Assembly: GCA_035295845.1 (NCBI GenBank)
Contig: DATGIF010000032.1
Span: forward strand, 175,058-239,057
Origin: Palsa-892 sp035295845
Lineage (GTDB): Bacteria > Pseudomonadota > Alphaproteobacteria > Rhizobiales > Xanthobacteraceae
Reading direction: 5' to 3'
Length of the DNA stretch: 64,000 nucleotides
The notes under the pieces are model-generated. The model was not told the origin of the DNA. It saw nothing but the letters and a program-made list of their open reading frames with translations, and searched no databases. Within the stretch, counting starts at the first letter, position 1. Each line of letters opens with the position of its first letter. The position numbers and the translations under genes were made by a program. Shown piece by piece: positions 32,833 to 42,240 of the stretch.

Positions 32833-33111
32833 TTAATCGCGATCGCCGCGATGTTCGAGCCGATCCTGTTCTACGACCCGATAGTCCCCATCGATGATGC
32901 GGTCATTCGCCGCGCCGCCGCGGCCGACCGGCGGCTGCCGCCCGCCGAAGAGATAAAGAATCGCGCCGGCCAGCGCGAGGACGGGCAACAGAAACAGGAA
33001 GATGCCCAGCGCGAGCACGAAAAACGCGACAATCAGCGCCAAAACTAGCCCGGCGCCGAGCATGATCTGCCAGCGCGGGATGCGGATGAAGCGGATCTGA
33101 AATTCGGGCAT
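32833..33111 (-). CDS. Small hydrophobic membrane protein
   Basis: 92 aa from ATG 33111, which has an excellent GGAGG 8 nt upstream. An alternative ATG at 33141 lacks such a site. Residues 16-58 form two closely spaced helices (MLGAGLVLALIVAFFVLALGIFLFLLPVLALAGAILYLF). A charged tail follows with DRIIDGDYRVVEQDRLE. No named family recognised. It lies between the 266-aa crotonase gene and the GNAT gene, all on the minus strand. Confidence 0.65.
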   Translation of the reverse strand: MPEFQIRFIRIPRWQIMLGAGLVLALIVAFFVLALGIFLFLLPVLALAGAILYLFGGRQPPVGRGGAANDRIIDGDYRVVEQDRLEHRGDRD

Positions 33112-33179
33112 TTGCGCCACCTCCGGCGGATCGAAGACCATATATAGGAAGCCCGGCGAAAGTGCGCAGGGAGCCTTTC

Positions 33180-33980
33180 TCAACTTCCCTTGAACTTCGC
33201 CGGCCGCTTGGCATGGAAGGCCTCGACGCCTTCGCGGAAATCGTCGGATTGGCGCAGCCGGCTGTAGCAATGGCCTTCGAGCTCGATCGCTACCGAGAGG
33301 GTTGCATCTTCGGTGTCGTTGAGCAATTTCTTCGCCGTGCGCTGGGCAATCGGCGAGAAGGCTCGCAACTCGTCGACAAGCGCATCGGTCGCCGCCTCCA
33401 GCCTGTCGTCGGGCACGCATTCGGTGGCAATCCCCCATTCCAGCGCCTGTTTCGCGGGGATGCGCTTCGAGCGCATGACGATGTCCTTGGTGCGGGCAAT
33501 CCCGACGATCTTCTGCAGCCGTGCCGAACCGCCGGAACCCGGAATCTGTCCGAGCCGTTGCTCCGGCAGGGCGTATTGGGCGGTCTCGGAAACAATACGA
33601 AAATCACAGGCGAGCGAAATTTCGAAGCCGACGCCAAAGCAATAGCCGCGGTTCGCCGCGATCACCGGCTTCACGCAGCGCGCGGGGGCGGCAATGTTCC
33701 AGGCGAGCTTGGAGACATGTTCGGGCGAGGCCTCGAGAAAGCCGCGGATGTTGCCGCCGCTCGAAAAATGCTCGCCGACCGCGCGGAGCACGATCACGCG
33801 GACGCGCGCATCCTCGTCGAGCGCCTCGAACACAAGGCGCAGCTGGTCGCGTTGCGGCATCTCGATCACGTTAAGCGGCGGACGATCGAGGATGACGTCG
33901 GCGCGCTCGCGTGCGGGATCCGCCTCGACGCGGAATCCGTCGAGTTTGGCGAGCCGCGGATCGGTGAAGGTCATGCTCAT
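33180..33980 (-). CDS. Enoyl-CoA hydratase/isomerase-family protein
   Basis: 266 aa. Crotonase fold with ILDRPPLNVIEMPQRDQL, oxyanion loops HFSSGGNIRGFLE and NRGYCFGVGFEISLACDFRIVS, and the PE-type glutamate in YALPEQRLGQIPGSGGSARL. The KRPAKFKGS tail is typical. It overlaps the upstream acyl-CoA ligase by 4 nt and ends the first molybdenum-hydroxylase operon. A role on an aromatic or heterocyclic acyl-CoA is therefore plausible but unproven. Confidence 0.87.
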   Translation of the reverse strand: MSMTFTDPRLAKLDGFRVEADPARERADVILDRPPLNVIEMPQRDQLRLVFEALDEDARVRVIVLRAVGEHFSSGGNIRGFLEASPEHVSKLAWNIAAPARCVKPVIAANRGYCFGVGFEISLACDFRIVSETAQYALPEQRLGQIPGSGGSARLQKIVGIARTKDIVMRSKRIPAKQALEWGIATECVPDDRLEAATDALVDELRAFSPIAQRTAKKLLNDTEDATLSVAIELEGHCYSRLRQSDDFREGVEAFHAKRPAKFKGS

Positions 33981-35530
33981 GCTGCGTTTCCTTGCCTGGG
34001 CGTTGGATTGCGTTCGGCCTCGTACTCGCCCGCCACGAGCTTCCGGCGCAGCAACTTGCCGACCGGCGATTTCGGAATTGCCTCGACGAACACGTAACGG
34101 CGTGGCCGCTTGAAGTTGGCGAGGCCCGATTGCTTGCAGAAGCCGTCGAGCTCCTCGGGCGCGACCTCGGCGCGGCGCTTGATGAAGGCGGCGACGATCT
34201 TGCCCCAGCGTTCGTCGGCGATTCCGACAACCGCGACCTCGGAGACGGCCGGGTGCAGCGACAGGCAGCTTTCGATTTCGACCGGCGACACGTTTTCACC
34301 GCCGGTGATGATCATGTCGTCGACGCGGCCGGTGACGAAGAGATCGCCGTCGGCGTCGAAATAGCCGGTGTCGCCGGTGAAGTACCAGCCTTGCCGCAAG
34401 GCTTTGGCGTCGGCCTCGGGCCGCCGCCAATAGCCTTCGAAGGCCTCATCGCTGGATAGATGCGCGATGATCTCGCCTTCCTCGCCCACGGCCGCAAGCT
34501 CGTCAGCCGCGCGCGCCCCCAACTTCACGACGCGGATCAATTGATTGAGGCCGGCGCGGCCGGCGGAGCCCGGCTTCTTCGGGGCGTTCTGGTCGATGGT
34601 GAAGGTGTAGATTTCCGAGGAGCCGTAATGATTGACGAAGAGCTCCGGCTTGAACGCGGACTGTAATTCCTTGAGCAGCCCGTCGGTCATCGATGCGCCG
34701 GCAAAGCCGAGTTTCTTCACCGAGCTCACGTTAGTTTTGGAAAAGCGCTCGTGATGCAGGAGATCGTGATAGAGCGTCGGCACGAGGTAGAGGTTAGTAA
34801 TTTTCTCGGTGGCGATTAGTTCGAGCGCGCGCGCGGCGTCAAAGCGCGGCAAACACACGAAGGTGCCGCCGATCAGCGACATTGCGAGCAGCGAGCGCAC
34901 GCCCATGGTGTGGTAGAGCGGCATGACGCCAAGCGTGCGCTCGTGCTGCCCGTAGAGATTTTGCGCCACATGCGCGAGCGCGGCCGCACGTTCCGCGCGC
35001 TGGCGGCGCGGCACGCCCTTGGGCTTCGCGGTCGTGCCGGACGTGTAGAGCATCACCGACCAGGCATCGGCGTTCACGCGAGGGCGGGCGTCTTCCGCGT
35101 TGGCGCGCAGCAGGGATTCGAACGCAGCATCGCGGGATTTCGCGGCGCCGATCGCAATGCGCGGCCGCTTCCCCGCCTCCGCCGACGCGGCGACGGCCTC
35201 GGCGGAAATTTCCTCGTAGACAACCGCCTTTGCCTCCGAATTCTCAATGCAAAAATCGAGCTCGTCACCCTTCGCGCGCCAATTCACCGGCGTGACGATG
35301 ATGCCGGCGAACTGGCACGCCCAATGGATCGTCGCCGCTTCCCAGCGGTTTTGCAGCACGGTGACGAGGTGATCGCCCGGTTTCAGCCCCATTTCATCGA
35401 AGCCCGCGACGAGAGCGGAAATCTTCCGGTACCATTCGGCGTAATTCAGCCGCACCGGGCCGTCGACGATGGCGAGCGCGTCGGGGTCACGCGCGACGCT
35501 CGCAAGAAAACTCGTGCCAAGGTCAAACAT
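33977..35530 (-). CDS. AMP-dependent acyl-CoA synthetase/ligase
   Basis: 517 aa from ATG 35530, which overlaps the end of the coxS-like gene by 8 nt. Adenylate-forming motifs are YTSGTTAKPKGV (A3), NHYGSSEIYTF, GWYFTGDTGYFDADGDLFVTGRVDDMIITGGENVSPVEIE (A7-A8), and the catalytic lysine region PKSPVGKLLRRKL. A tract after A3 (PRRQRAERAAALAH) is unusually arginine-rich. It activates a carboxylate to the CoA ester, probably the substrate or product of the linked hydroxylase. Confidence 0.9.
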   Translation of the reverse strand: MFDLGTSFLASVARDPDALAIVDGPVRLNYAEWYRKISALVAGFDEMGLKPGDHLVTVLQNRWEAATIHWACQFAGIIVTPVNWRAKGDELDFCIENSEAKAVVYEEISAEAVAASAEAGKRPRIAIGAAKSRDAAFESLLRANAEDARPRVNADAWSVMLYTSGTTAKPKGVPRRQRAERAAALAHVAQNLYGQHERTLGVMPLYHTMGVRSLLAMSLIGGTFVCLPRFDAARALELIATEKITNLYLVPTLYHDLLHHERFSKTNVSSVKKLGFAGASMTDGLLKELQSAFKPELFVNHYGSSEIYTFTIDQNAPKKPGSAGRAGLNQLIRVVKLGARAADELAAVGEEGEIIAHLSSDEAFEGYWRRPEADAKALRQGWYFTGDTGYFDADGDLFVTGRVDDMIITGGENVSPVEIESCLSLHPAVSEVAVVGIADERWGKIVAAFIKRRAEVAPEELDGFCKQSGLANFKRPRRYVFVEAIPKSPVGKLLRRKLVAGEYEAERNPTPRQGNAA

Positions 35531-36032
35531 GGGATTTGCTTTCGCGCAATTTCTTCGCCGCGTCGAGGGCGGCGGCAACGATCGGCGTGTAACCCGTACA
35601 ACGGCAAAGATGGCCGCCGAGGAATTCGCGAATTTCGCTCTCGCTCGGATCGGGTGCCTTCCGCAAATAATGGTCGAGTGAAACCAGAATCCCCGCGGTG
35701 CAGAAGCCGCATTGCAGCGCATGATGGCGGCGAAACGCTTCCTGCAGCACCGAGAGCCGATCGGGCGCGGGCGCCAGGCCCTCGACGGTGCGGATTTCGG
35801 CGCCGTCGACCTGCGGCGCGAGCGTGAGGCACGCGCGCGCGAGCCGGCCGTCGATCTCCACGGTGCAGGCGCCGCAGACGCCGTGCTCGCAGCCGACATG
35901 GGTGCCGGCGAGGCCGAGCGCGTGGCGCAGGAAATCGGTCAACAGCATGCGCGGCTCGGCCTCGGCTTCGAACGCGCGGCCGTTGACCGTGAGGCGGACG
36001 CGGTGACGCGCGGCGGCGCTCAGACGCGGCAT
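35523..36032 (-). CDS. Molybdenum hydroxylase [2Fe-2S] small subunit (CoxS-like)
   Basis: 169 aa. It has the plant-type 2Fe-2S site GCEHGVCGACTVEIDGRLARAC and the second cluster site CGFCTAGI with LCRCTGY, the pattern of xanthine dehydrogenase/CO dehydrogenase small subunits. It carries electrons between the molybdenum centre and FAD. It overlaps the medium-subunit gene by 13 nt and the ligase gene by 8 nt. Gene order along the transcript is large, medium, small, unlike the common M-S-L order. Confidence 0.93.
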   Translation of the reverse strand: MPRLSAAARHRVRLTVNGRAFEAEAEPRMLLTDFLRHALGLAGTHVGCEHGVCGACTVEIDGRLARACLTLAPQVDGAEIRTVEGLAPAPDRLSVLQEAFRRHHALQCGFCTAGILVSLDHYLRKAPDPSESEIREFLGGHLCRCTGYTPIVAAALDAAKKLRESKSHV

Positions 36033-36847
36033 CGGCGGGCCTCCGCGATCGTTTCCTTGCCTAGCCTCCGTACGAGGGCGCGACGATAGCTCGCGCTTGC
36101 GTGGAGATCATCGCGCGCTTCCAAATCCCAGGCGAGCTGATCGAGCGCCTCGTCGAGCGCGGAACCCTCGAGTGTTGAAAAATCCCTGGCGATAGGCCGG
36201 TCGGCAACGCCACCGACCGCAAGGCGCGTGCCCTCTTCGCTTGCGATGGCGGCGCAAGCGACAATGGCGAAATCGCCGTGGCGGCGGCCGAACTCGCGGA
36301 AGGCGAAGCCTTCGCCCCGCCGGCGAGCAGGAATCGAGATCGATTCGATCAGCTCGTCCTCGGCGCAGGCCGTCGACATCAGGCCCGCGAAAAATTCATT
36401 CGCGGCGACTCGGCGTTTCTTGCGGCGCGCGGAAAGCTCGACCTCGCCTTTGAGCGCCACCAGCACGAGCGGAATTTCCGCGCTGGGATCGGCATGCGCC
36501 ACCGAGCCGCAAACGGTGCCGCGGCTCCGCGTCTGTGCGTGGCCGACCCAGGGCAAGGCCATCGCAAGCAGCGGCTGCCGCTTTGCGAGATCCGGCCAGT
36601 CGAGCAATTCGGCTTGGCGTACGCCGGCACCGACACGGATCGCGTTCTTTTCTTCCGTGATCCGGGCGAGCGATGCGATTTGCATGATGTCGATGACCAC
36701 CTTCGGCCGCGCGAGCCGCATGGAGAGCATCGGCACGAGCGTCTGCCCGCCCGCGATTACGCGCGCATCGGCGCCCTCGGCCGCGAGCACCTCATGCGCC
36801 TCCGCCAGCGTGTCGGCGCGCACATAGTCAAAGCGCGCGGGTTTCAT
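36020..36847 (-). CDS. Molybdenum hydroxylase FAD-binding medium subunit (CoxM-like)
   Basis: 275 aa. FAD-binding motifs are VIAGGQTLVPMLSMRLARP near residue 30 and RSRGTVCGSVAHADPSAEIPLVLVAL near 110, characteristic of the xanthine dehydrogenase medium subunit family. It overlaps the large-subunit gene by 4 nt (ATGA junction). It passes electrons to the final acceptor. Confidence 0.93.
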   Translation of the reverse strand: MKPARFDYVRADTLAEAHEVLAAEGADARVIAGGQTLVPMLSMRLARPKVVIDIMQIASLARITEEKNAIRVGAGVRQAELLDWPDLAKRQPLLAMALPWVGHAQTRSRGTVCGSVAHADPSAEIPLVLVALKGEVELSARRKKRRVAANEFFAGLMSTACAEDELIESISIPARRRGEGFAFREFGRRHGDFAIVACAAIASEEGTRLAVGGVADRPIARDFSTLEGSALDEALDQLAWDLEARDDLHASASYRRALVRRLGKETIAEARRCRV

Positions 36848-39762
36848 GCCCGCTTCCCGAAGAAGCGCGCGAAGAAGCCTGGCGCGGCCGGTCCGCCGGC
36901 GCGGCGGGCAAACGCCGCGAAGAACTGGCGGATAATCAGCCGCGCGGCGCCGTCCAGCAGCCGGCCGCCGACCGCGGCCACCTTGCCGCCGATTTCGGCT
37001 TCATAGCTGTAGGAGATGCGGGTTCCGCTTTCTTCGGGCGTGAGCGTCACGCGGCCCTGGCCGCGGCCGAAGCCGAGCGCGCCGGTGGCTTCGCCCGACA
37101 GTGTGACCGCGCGCGGCGGATCGAGATCGGAAAGCTTCACCTTCGCGCGATAGCGTCCTTTGACCGGGCCGACGCCGATGGTGACGTCGGCGCGGAATTC
37201 CCGTTCGGAAACTTTCTCGACCGCATGCGCGCCGGGAATGACCGCCGCGAGCGTGTCAACGTCGAGGAGCATGGCCCATGCTTTTTCCGGCGGCACGGCG
37301 ATTTCCACCTCACCGTTGCCGCTGAGCGCGCGCGCTCCTCTCGGCGCTTCCTCGCGCGCCGCGGCCGGCCGCTCCTTCTCCTTGCCGTGCACGAAGGCTG
37401 AAAGCTTCGCGGGCGTGAGCGGCAGATCAAGCGCGGCGGCGCCCAGCGCGTCGGCGACGGCGTTGGCGATGCACACCGGCGTGCTCATGCAATTGCCCTC
37501 GCCCACGCCCTTGGCGCCGAGCGGCGTGAACGGCGACGGCGTCTCCATATGCAAGATCACCGGCGCCGGGACCTCATTGGTGGTCGGCAAGAGATAGTCG
37601 GCGAAGGTGCCAGCGAGAAAATTGCCGTCGGGCGAATAGGCGTATTCCTCGTAGAGCGCGGCTCCGAGCGCCTGCGTGAAGCCGCCGGTGATCTGGCCCG
37701 CCACCATGCCCGGATGCAGCACGCGGCCGCAGTCATGCATGGTCACGTATTTGTCGATGCGCACCGCGGCGGTGACGGGATCCACCTCTACGCCGCAGAA
37801 ATCGAAGATGAATCCATGGCAGAGCGAGGAATTGATTTCGTCGGCGTCGGTCGGCGGCGTGAGCTCGGGCGGCGTCCAGAACACGGTCTCGCGGATCGCC
37901 TGCGCATCGTCAGGCACGCTCGCCGGCGACCAGTGGCTGGTGGCGGCGACGCGGCTGAAGGGAAGCGCGTTGTCCGGATTGCCGCGCGCCCGCACACGGC
38001 CGCCGGCGAACTCGATCTCCTGCGGCTCGATATTGAGCTGCGCCGCGGCGATGCGCGCGAGTTTCCCCTTGAGGCGGATGGCGGCAAGATGCACGGCACC
38101 GCCGACCGCGGCGGCAAAGCGGCTCGAATAATTACCCGAGGCGATCGACCAGGCATCGCGGGCGCTGTCGAAATCGGTGACAACGCGCACCTCCTGGGGA
38201 TCGAGGCCGAGCGCATCGGCGACGATCTGCGCCACCACGGTGCGATGCCCTTGCCCTTGCGGCACCGAAGCGACGTGGGCGCTGACGCTGCCGCCAGGAT
38301 CGAGCGAAATGGTGGCGGTCGCCTGCGCGCCGTTCTTCGGCCCCGCGCGGCGGCGCTCATCGGGCGTGAGCACCGTCGTGATGTAACCCATATTGGAAAC
38401 GCTCGGCTCGACCACGGTCGCAAAGCCGATGCCGTAGAGGCGGCCCTGGCGCCGCGCCTCGTCGCGGCGCGTCCGGAGTTCGGCGAGGCCCCCGTCAGTG
38501 ATCGCGGTCTCGATCGCGCGCGGATAATCGCCGGAATCGAGCAGGCCGCCGCTCGCGGTCTTGAACGGGAATACGCCTGCCGGAATGAGATTGCGGCGGA
38601 TGACCTCAACCGGATCGAGCGATAACTCGACCGCGATCCGCTGCACGAGCCGCTCGAGCGGATAATACATTTGCGGGCCGCCGAAGCCGCGATTGAGGCC
38701 CGTCGGCGTCTTGTTGGTGAGCACCACGCGATTGCGCACCGCGAGGTGCTTGATGTCGTAGGCGCCGGTGAGGTTGCCGTGCATGCGATAGAGCGTCGCG
38801 GGCTCGGGCGCCCGGATATGGGCGCCGACATCCTCGATCTGGTCGTAGGCGAGCGCCCGGATGCGGCCGTCGGCGTCGACGGCGGCGTCGAGCGTTGTCA
38901 CGCGATTGGTCGCCGAAACCGACGCGGTCAGATGCTCAAGGCGATCCTCGATCCATTTCACCGGCCGCCCGGCGACGCGCGCGGCCACGCCCATCAACAC
39001 AATGTAAGGAAAAATCCCCTGCTTGACGCCGAAGCTGCCGCCGGAGTCGGGCGGCGTGCGGAGCCGCAGCCGGTTTCCCGGCACCTTCAGCGCGCGCGCC
39101 ATCACCGGATGCAGGCTGAACGGACCCATGAAATTGGCGGCGATGTCGTAGCCGTCTTCGCTCGCGTCATATTCGGCGACGAGGCCGAAGGTCTCGATCG
39201 GCGTGCAGGAATTGCGCGGATAGCGCACGGTCACGCTCACCTTGCGCTGGGCTTCGGCGAAGGCGCGCTCGGGATCGCCGTAGCGGAACGAGCGGTCGCT
39301 CGCGATGTTGGAGCGTAGCCCTTCGTGCAGGACGGGTGCCGCCGCATCGAGGGCTTTGAGCGGATCGATGACCACCGGCAGCGGCTCGTAGTCGACCTCG
39401 ACGAGATCAAGCGCGTCCTCGGCAAGATAACGGTCGGCGGCGACCGCGACCGCCACCGGCTCGCCGACATAGCGGACGCGATCGACCGCAATCGGCCAGC
39501 ACTCGATCGGCGCCTTGACGCCGACGACAAGGCTCGATGAGAGCGTCTTTACCTCGGCGCCGGTCACGATCGCGGCGACGCCCGGCATCGCCCTGGCGGC
39601 ATCGGTGCGGATCGCGCGAATTCGGGCATGCGCATGCGGCGAGCGCAGGATCGCCGCATGCAGCGTTCCGGGTTTCACACCGAGATCGTCGATGAAGCGG
39701 CCGCGGCCGCTCAGCAGCGCGGCGTCCTCGAAACGCTCGAGCGAACGGCCGAGCCAATTCAT
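36844..39762 (-). CDS. Molybdenum hydroxylase large subunit fused to a CoxG-like SRPBCC domain
   Basis: 972 aa, about 200 longer than usual large subunits (CoxL about 800 aa). Residues 1 to about 785 are the molybdopterin-binding subunit: GRFIDDLGVKPGTLHAAILRSPHAHARI, DSGGSFGVKQG, PTGLNRGFGGPQMYYPLERL, and the catalytic glutamate in GAKGVGEGNCMSTP. The RGFGGPQ loop is xanthine-dehydrogenase-like rather than the CO-dehydrogenase Cys loop, so CO is not the expected substrate. After an alanine/arginine linker, residues about 813-960 form a CoxG/SRPBCC domain (VEIAVPPEKAWAMLLDVDTLAAVIPGA, VGPVKGRYRAKVKLSDLDPP, LGFGRGQGRVTL). CoxG-like proteins are usually separate and membrane-associated. Confidence 0.92.
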   Translation of the reverse strand: MNWLGRSLERFEDAALLSGRGRFIDDLGVKPGTLHAAILRSPHAHARIRAIRTDAARAMPGVAAIVTGAEVKTLSSSLVVGVKAPIECWPIAVDRVRYVGEPVAVAVAADRYLAEDALDLVEVDYEPLPVVIDPLKALDAAAPVLHEGLRSNIASDRSFRYGDPERAFAEAQRKVSVTVRYPRNSCTPIETFGLVAEYDASEDGYDIAANFMGPFSLHPVMARALKVPGNRLRLRTPPDSGGSFGVKQGIFPYIVLMGVAARVAGRPVKWIEDRLEHLTASVSATNRVTTLDAAVDADGRIRALAYDQIEDVGAHIRAPEPATLYRMHGNLTGAYDIKHLAVRNRVVLTNKTPTGLNRGFGGPQMYYPLERLVQRIAVELSLDPVEVIRRNLIPAGVFPFKTASGGLLDSGDYPRAIETAITDGGLAELRTRRDEARRQGRLYGIGFATVVEPSVSNMGYITTVLTPDERRRAGPKNGAQATATISLDPGGSVSAHVASVPQGQGHRTVVAQIVADALGLDPQEVRVVTDFDSARDAWSIASGNYSSRFAAAVGGAVHLAAIRLKGKLARIAAAQLNIEPQEIEFAGGRVRARGNPDNALPFSRVAATSHWSPASVPDDAQAIRETVFWTPPELTPPTDADEINSSLCHGFIFDFCGVEVDPVTAAVRIDKYVTMHDCGRVLHPGMVAGQITGGFTQALGAALYEEYAYSPDGNFLAGTFADYLLPTTNEVPAPVILHMETPSPFTPLGAKGVGEGNCMSTPVCIANAVADALGAAALDLPLTPAKLSAFVHGKEKERPAAAREEAPRGARALSGNGEVEIAVPPEKAWAMLLDVDTLAAVIPGAHAVEKVSEREFRADVTIGVGPVKGRYRAKVKLSDLDPPRAVTLSGEATGALGFGRGQGRVTLTPEESGTRISYSYEAEIGGKVAAVGGRLLDGAARLIIRQFFAAFARRAGGPAAPGFFARFFGKRA

Positions 39763-39914
39763 TGCCTTTACTCGCTAGTTCCCGGCCGATTGTCGCGCAA
39801 ATCGCGCCATCCGCAAACAGGCGGCTTTGGCCGGGTTTTAGCGAAACGCCCGAGCGCAATCGCGCCGCCGCCGCTTCACGCGGTGCCGCGGGCCCTGCCG
39901 GGAAAGTTCAGGCG

Positions 39915-40199
39915 TCAGGCGCGAGGGTTGCCCGGGTCCGAAATCGTACCGCTTGCCACCAGCCGGTGCCAGATGAACAGCACGACCAGCGCGCCGACGA
40001 TGGCGGTGATGAGGCCCGCGCCCTGATCGGAGCTATACCAGCCGACGGCCTGGCCGACGAAGGTGGCGAGGAACGCGCCGACAATGCCGAGCACCGTGGT
40101 GAGGATGAAACCGGTGGGATTGTTGGGGCCGGGTGACAGGAAGCGCGCGATGATGCCCGCGATGAAGCCGACGAGAACGATCCAGAGAAAGCCGCCCAT
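39915..40199 (-). CDS. GlsB/YeaQ/YmgE-family membrane protein
   Basis: 94 aa from ATG 40199 (a GAGGTAA site lies upstream). Three membrane segments with the family's glycine pattern: FLWIVLVGFIAGIIARFLSPGPNNPTGFILTTVLGIVGAFLATFVGQAVGWY and a last helix GLITAIVGALVVLFIWHRL. This transglycosylase-associated-protein-like family is often stress induced and of unknown biochemical role. No exact EcfG site was found upstream. Confidence 0.9.
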   Translation of the reverse strand: MGGFLWIVLVGFIAGIIARFLSPGPNNPTGFILTTVLGIVGAFLATFVGQAVGWYSSDQGAGLITAIVGALVVLFIWHRLVASGTISDPGNPRA

Positions 40200-40329
40200 G
40201 ATGGTTACCTCTTCCAGTTCACAGTATTGAAACCGCCGCACGCGACGGCCGGCCGGGCGCGACGCCTTCGATCAATTTAGCGCCTTCTCCATTCTCGAAC
40301 CAAGCAAACCCGGCGTCGGCCGAGACGCA

Positions 40330-40881
40330 TCAGATCCGGTGCGCCATTTCCTGTTCGGTCGGCAGGCGCCCATCCGGCGTCAGCTTGTCGATCAACTCGG
40401 GGAGCTGCTGGCTAAGGCCATTCAACAAATCGTCGCGCGAAATTCCGGCCTGCGCCATCAACGTCTTGATTTGATCGTTGTCGAGCACTTTCGCGAGATC
40501 AGCCGCCGAAATCGACTTGTTCGGGCCGGTGCCGACCCAGGACTTGGCGGCATCGCCCAAGCCGCCCTGTTGAAGCTGCTTTACGAGATCGTTCAGGCCG
40601 CCACTCAACACGCTTCCGGCAGCGCCGCCCGCGAGCAAGCCGCCCAATCCGCCCGGCAGCAAATCGCCGAGACCACCACCGGTGTTGCCGGCATTGGTGG
40701 GGTTTTTGCCGGCGCCACCGGCGGGGATCGCGTGCGGCTGGCTATCGCTGAATTTCTTCACGGCCTTATAGGCGAGGAGACCCAGGAGCGCCATGGTGAG
40801 CGGCGACATGCCGCCTTTGCCCGGAGCGCTTGGTCCGCGCGGCCCGTTCTGCATGCCGTTGAGAACATCGAGTAAACCCAT
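40330..40881 (-). CDS. YidB-family protein (DUF937)
   Basis: 183 aa. The N-terminus MGLLDVLNGMQNGPRG and the hydrophobic LTMALLGLLAYKAVKKF are typical. A glycine-rich centre (GLGDLLPGGLGGLLAGGAAGSVLSGGLNDLVKQLQQGGLGD) precedes a conserved C-terminal domain with AKSWVGTGPNKSISAADLAKVLDNDQI and LLNGLSQQLPELIDKLTPDGRLPTEQEM. Function is not established. Monocistronic on the minus strand. Confidence 0.9.
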   Translation of the reverse strand: MGLLDVLNGMQNGPRGPSAPGKGGMSPLTMALLGLLAYKAVKKFSDSQPHAIPAGGAGKNPTNAGNTGGGLGDLLPGGLGGLLAGGAAGSVLSGGLNDLVKQLQQGGLGDAAKSWVGTGPNKSISAADLAKVLDNDQIKTLMAQAGISRDDLLNGLSQQLPELIDKLTPDGRLPTEQEMAHRI

Positions 40882-41038
40882 CTTTCCCTCCTATTGCTCT
40901 CCCCGGCCCGAGGAAAACGATACCGCCGCGATATGACGGTTACAAGTCGGGCTCATTGCCCGGTTGCGCAAAGGCGGAGAGTGACGGCGCGGTAAATGTA
41001 ATGATTCAAATCAGAAGAACCGGCATTCGCCGGCAAGA

Positions 41039-41302
41039 CTATTTTTGCTGCTGCATCGGCTGCTGCATGGGCGGCGGCTGCGTCGGTTGTTGCACTTGTT
41101 TCTTGGCCGCCGGTTTCTTGGCAGGCCCGTCCTCGTTCGCCATGCATTTCGAAATGAAAGCATTGCGCGCGGCACCCGTGAGCTTCTGATCGTCGGCGCC
41201 GAACTTGCAGGTTTCCATCTTTTCCTTGGCGGTGATCGCGAAGGCCGGCGTCCCGAGCAGCATAACCGCGAACAGGTTCGGCAAGAAGACGCGTTGCAGC
41301 AT
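41039..41302 (-). CDS. Small exported PsiF-repeat-like protein with Gln/Pro tail
   Basis: 87 aa from ATG 41302. A signal peptide (LQRVFLPNLFAVMLLGTPAFA, cleavage near residue 22) precedes one copy of a PsiF-like motif with paired cysteines: KMETCKFGADDQKLTGAARNAFISKCMAN. The rest is a low-complexity tail with KKPAAKKQVQQPTQPPPMQQPM. PsiF proteins normally have two such repeats; this has one. Function unknown. Confidence 0.75.
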   Translation of the reverse strand: MLQRVFLPNLFAVMLLGTPAFAITAKEKMETCKFGADDQKLTGAARNAFISKCMANEDGPAKKPAAKKQVQQPTQPPPMQQPMQQQK

Positions 41303-41418
41303 GGTGTAATTCCCTCCACCCGCTAGAAGATCGCCCGCTAGCACGATCGCGAAGCATTATGGCTTAAGCAGGGATGTAAGCCTAGCGCGCCTTCGGGCTT
41401 TTCGGTAGGGACAGCCGC

Positions 41419-42234
41419 ATGCAGACGAACATTAACATCGGCGGGATGTCGCTCGAAGGCGCCTGGTTCGGCCCAAAGCCGCCGGAGGCGCCCACGATTG
41501 TAATGATGCATGAAGGATTAGGCTCGGTTTCCACCTGGCGCAATTTTCCCGAGCGCGTCGCCAGCGCGACAGGGGCCGGCGTCTTCGCTTTCTCGAGAAC
41601 GGGATATGGACGCTCTTCGCCCGCGGAACTGCCGCGTCCCATGGATTACCTACAGCGCGAAGCGGTCGATGTGCTGCCGAAAATACTCGACGCGATCGGC
41701 TTCGAACGCGGCATTCTGCTCGGCCACAGCGACGGCGGCTCGATTGCCGCGATCTATGCGGGCAGCATTCAGGATCACCGCGTTCGCGGCCTCGTTCTCA
41801 TCGAGCCGCATTTCTTCGTCGAGGACATGAACATCGACGCCATCCGCAAGACCGCGCGCGACTATGAGACGACGGATCTCAGCGCCCGCCTTGCCCGGCA
41901 CCACGCCAATGCCGACGACACCTTCTGCGGATGGCGCGATCTATGGCTCGATCCGCGCTTCAAGTCCTTCGATATCCGGCAGGAGCTTGCCTATATCCGC
42001 GTGCCGATTCTGATCATCAAAGGCGAGAACGACCCCTACAGCACGCTCGCGCAAATGCGCGTAGCGGAAGAAGAATGCTATTGCCCGGTCGAATCCGTGG
42101 TCGTACCAGACGCCCGGCACGCGCCGCATCATGACCAGCCGGAGCCGACGCTCGCGGCGATCGCCGCATTCATCAATCACCTTCTCTGGTTTCACCAGGA
42201 AGCGCGGCCGCTGCAAACGCTCTCCGCCGGCTGA
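41419..42234 (+). CDS. Alpha/beta hydrolase
   Basis: 271 aa with an intact triad pattern: nucleophile elbow LLGHSDGGSIAAIYAG, acid in IKGENDPYSTLAQM and His in VVPDARHAPHHDQP. The oxyanion region is VMMHEGLGSVSTWRNFP. No signal peptide, so cytoplasmic. It converges on the HxlR double-domain regulator with a 6-nt gap. The HSDGG elbow resembles C-C bond or ester hydrolases of aromatic catabolism, which fits the neighbourhood, but the substrate cannot be read from sequence. Confidence 0.87.
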   Translation: MQTNINIGGMSLEGAWFGPKPPEAPTIVMMHEGLGSVSTWRNFPERVASATGAGVFAFSRTGYGRSSPAELPRPMDYLQREAVDVLPKILDAIGFERGILLGHSDGGSIAAIYAGSIQDHRVRGLVLIEPHFFVEDMNIDAIRKTARDYETTDLSARLARHHANADDTFCGWRDLWLDPRFKSFDIRQELAYIRVPILIIKGENDPYSTLAQMRVAEEECYCPVESVVVPDARHAPHHDQPEPTLAAIAAFINHLLWFHQEARPLQTLSAG

Positions 42235-42240
42235 GTGGCG

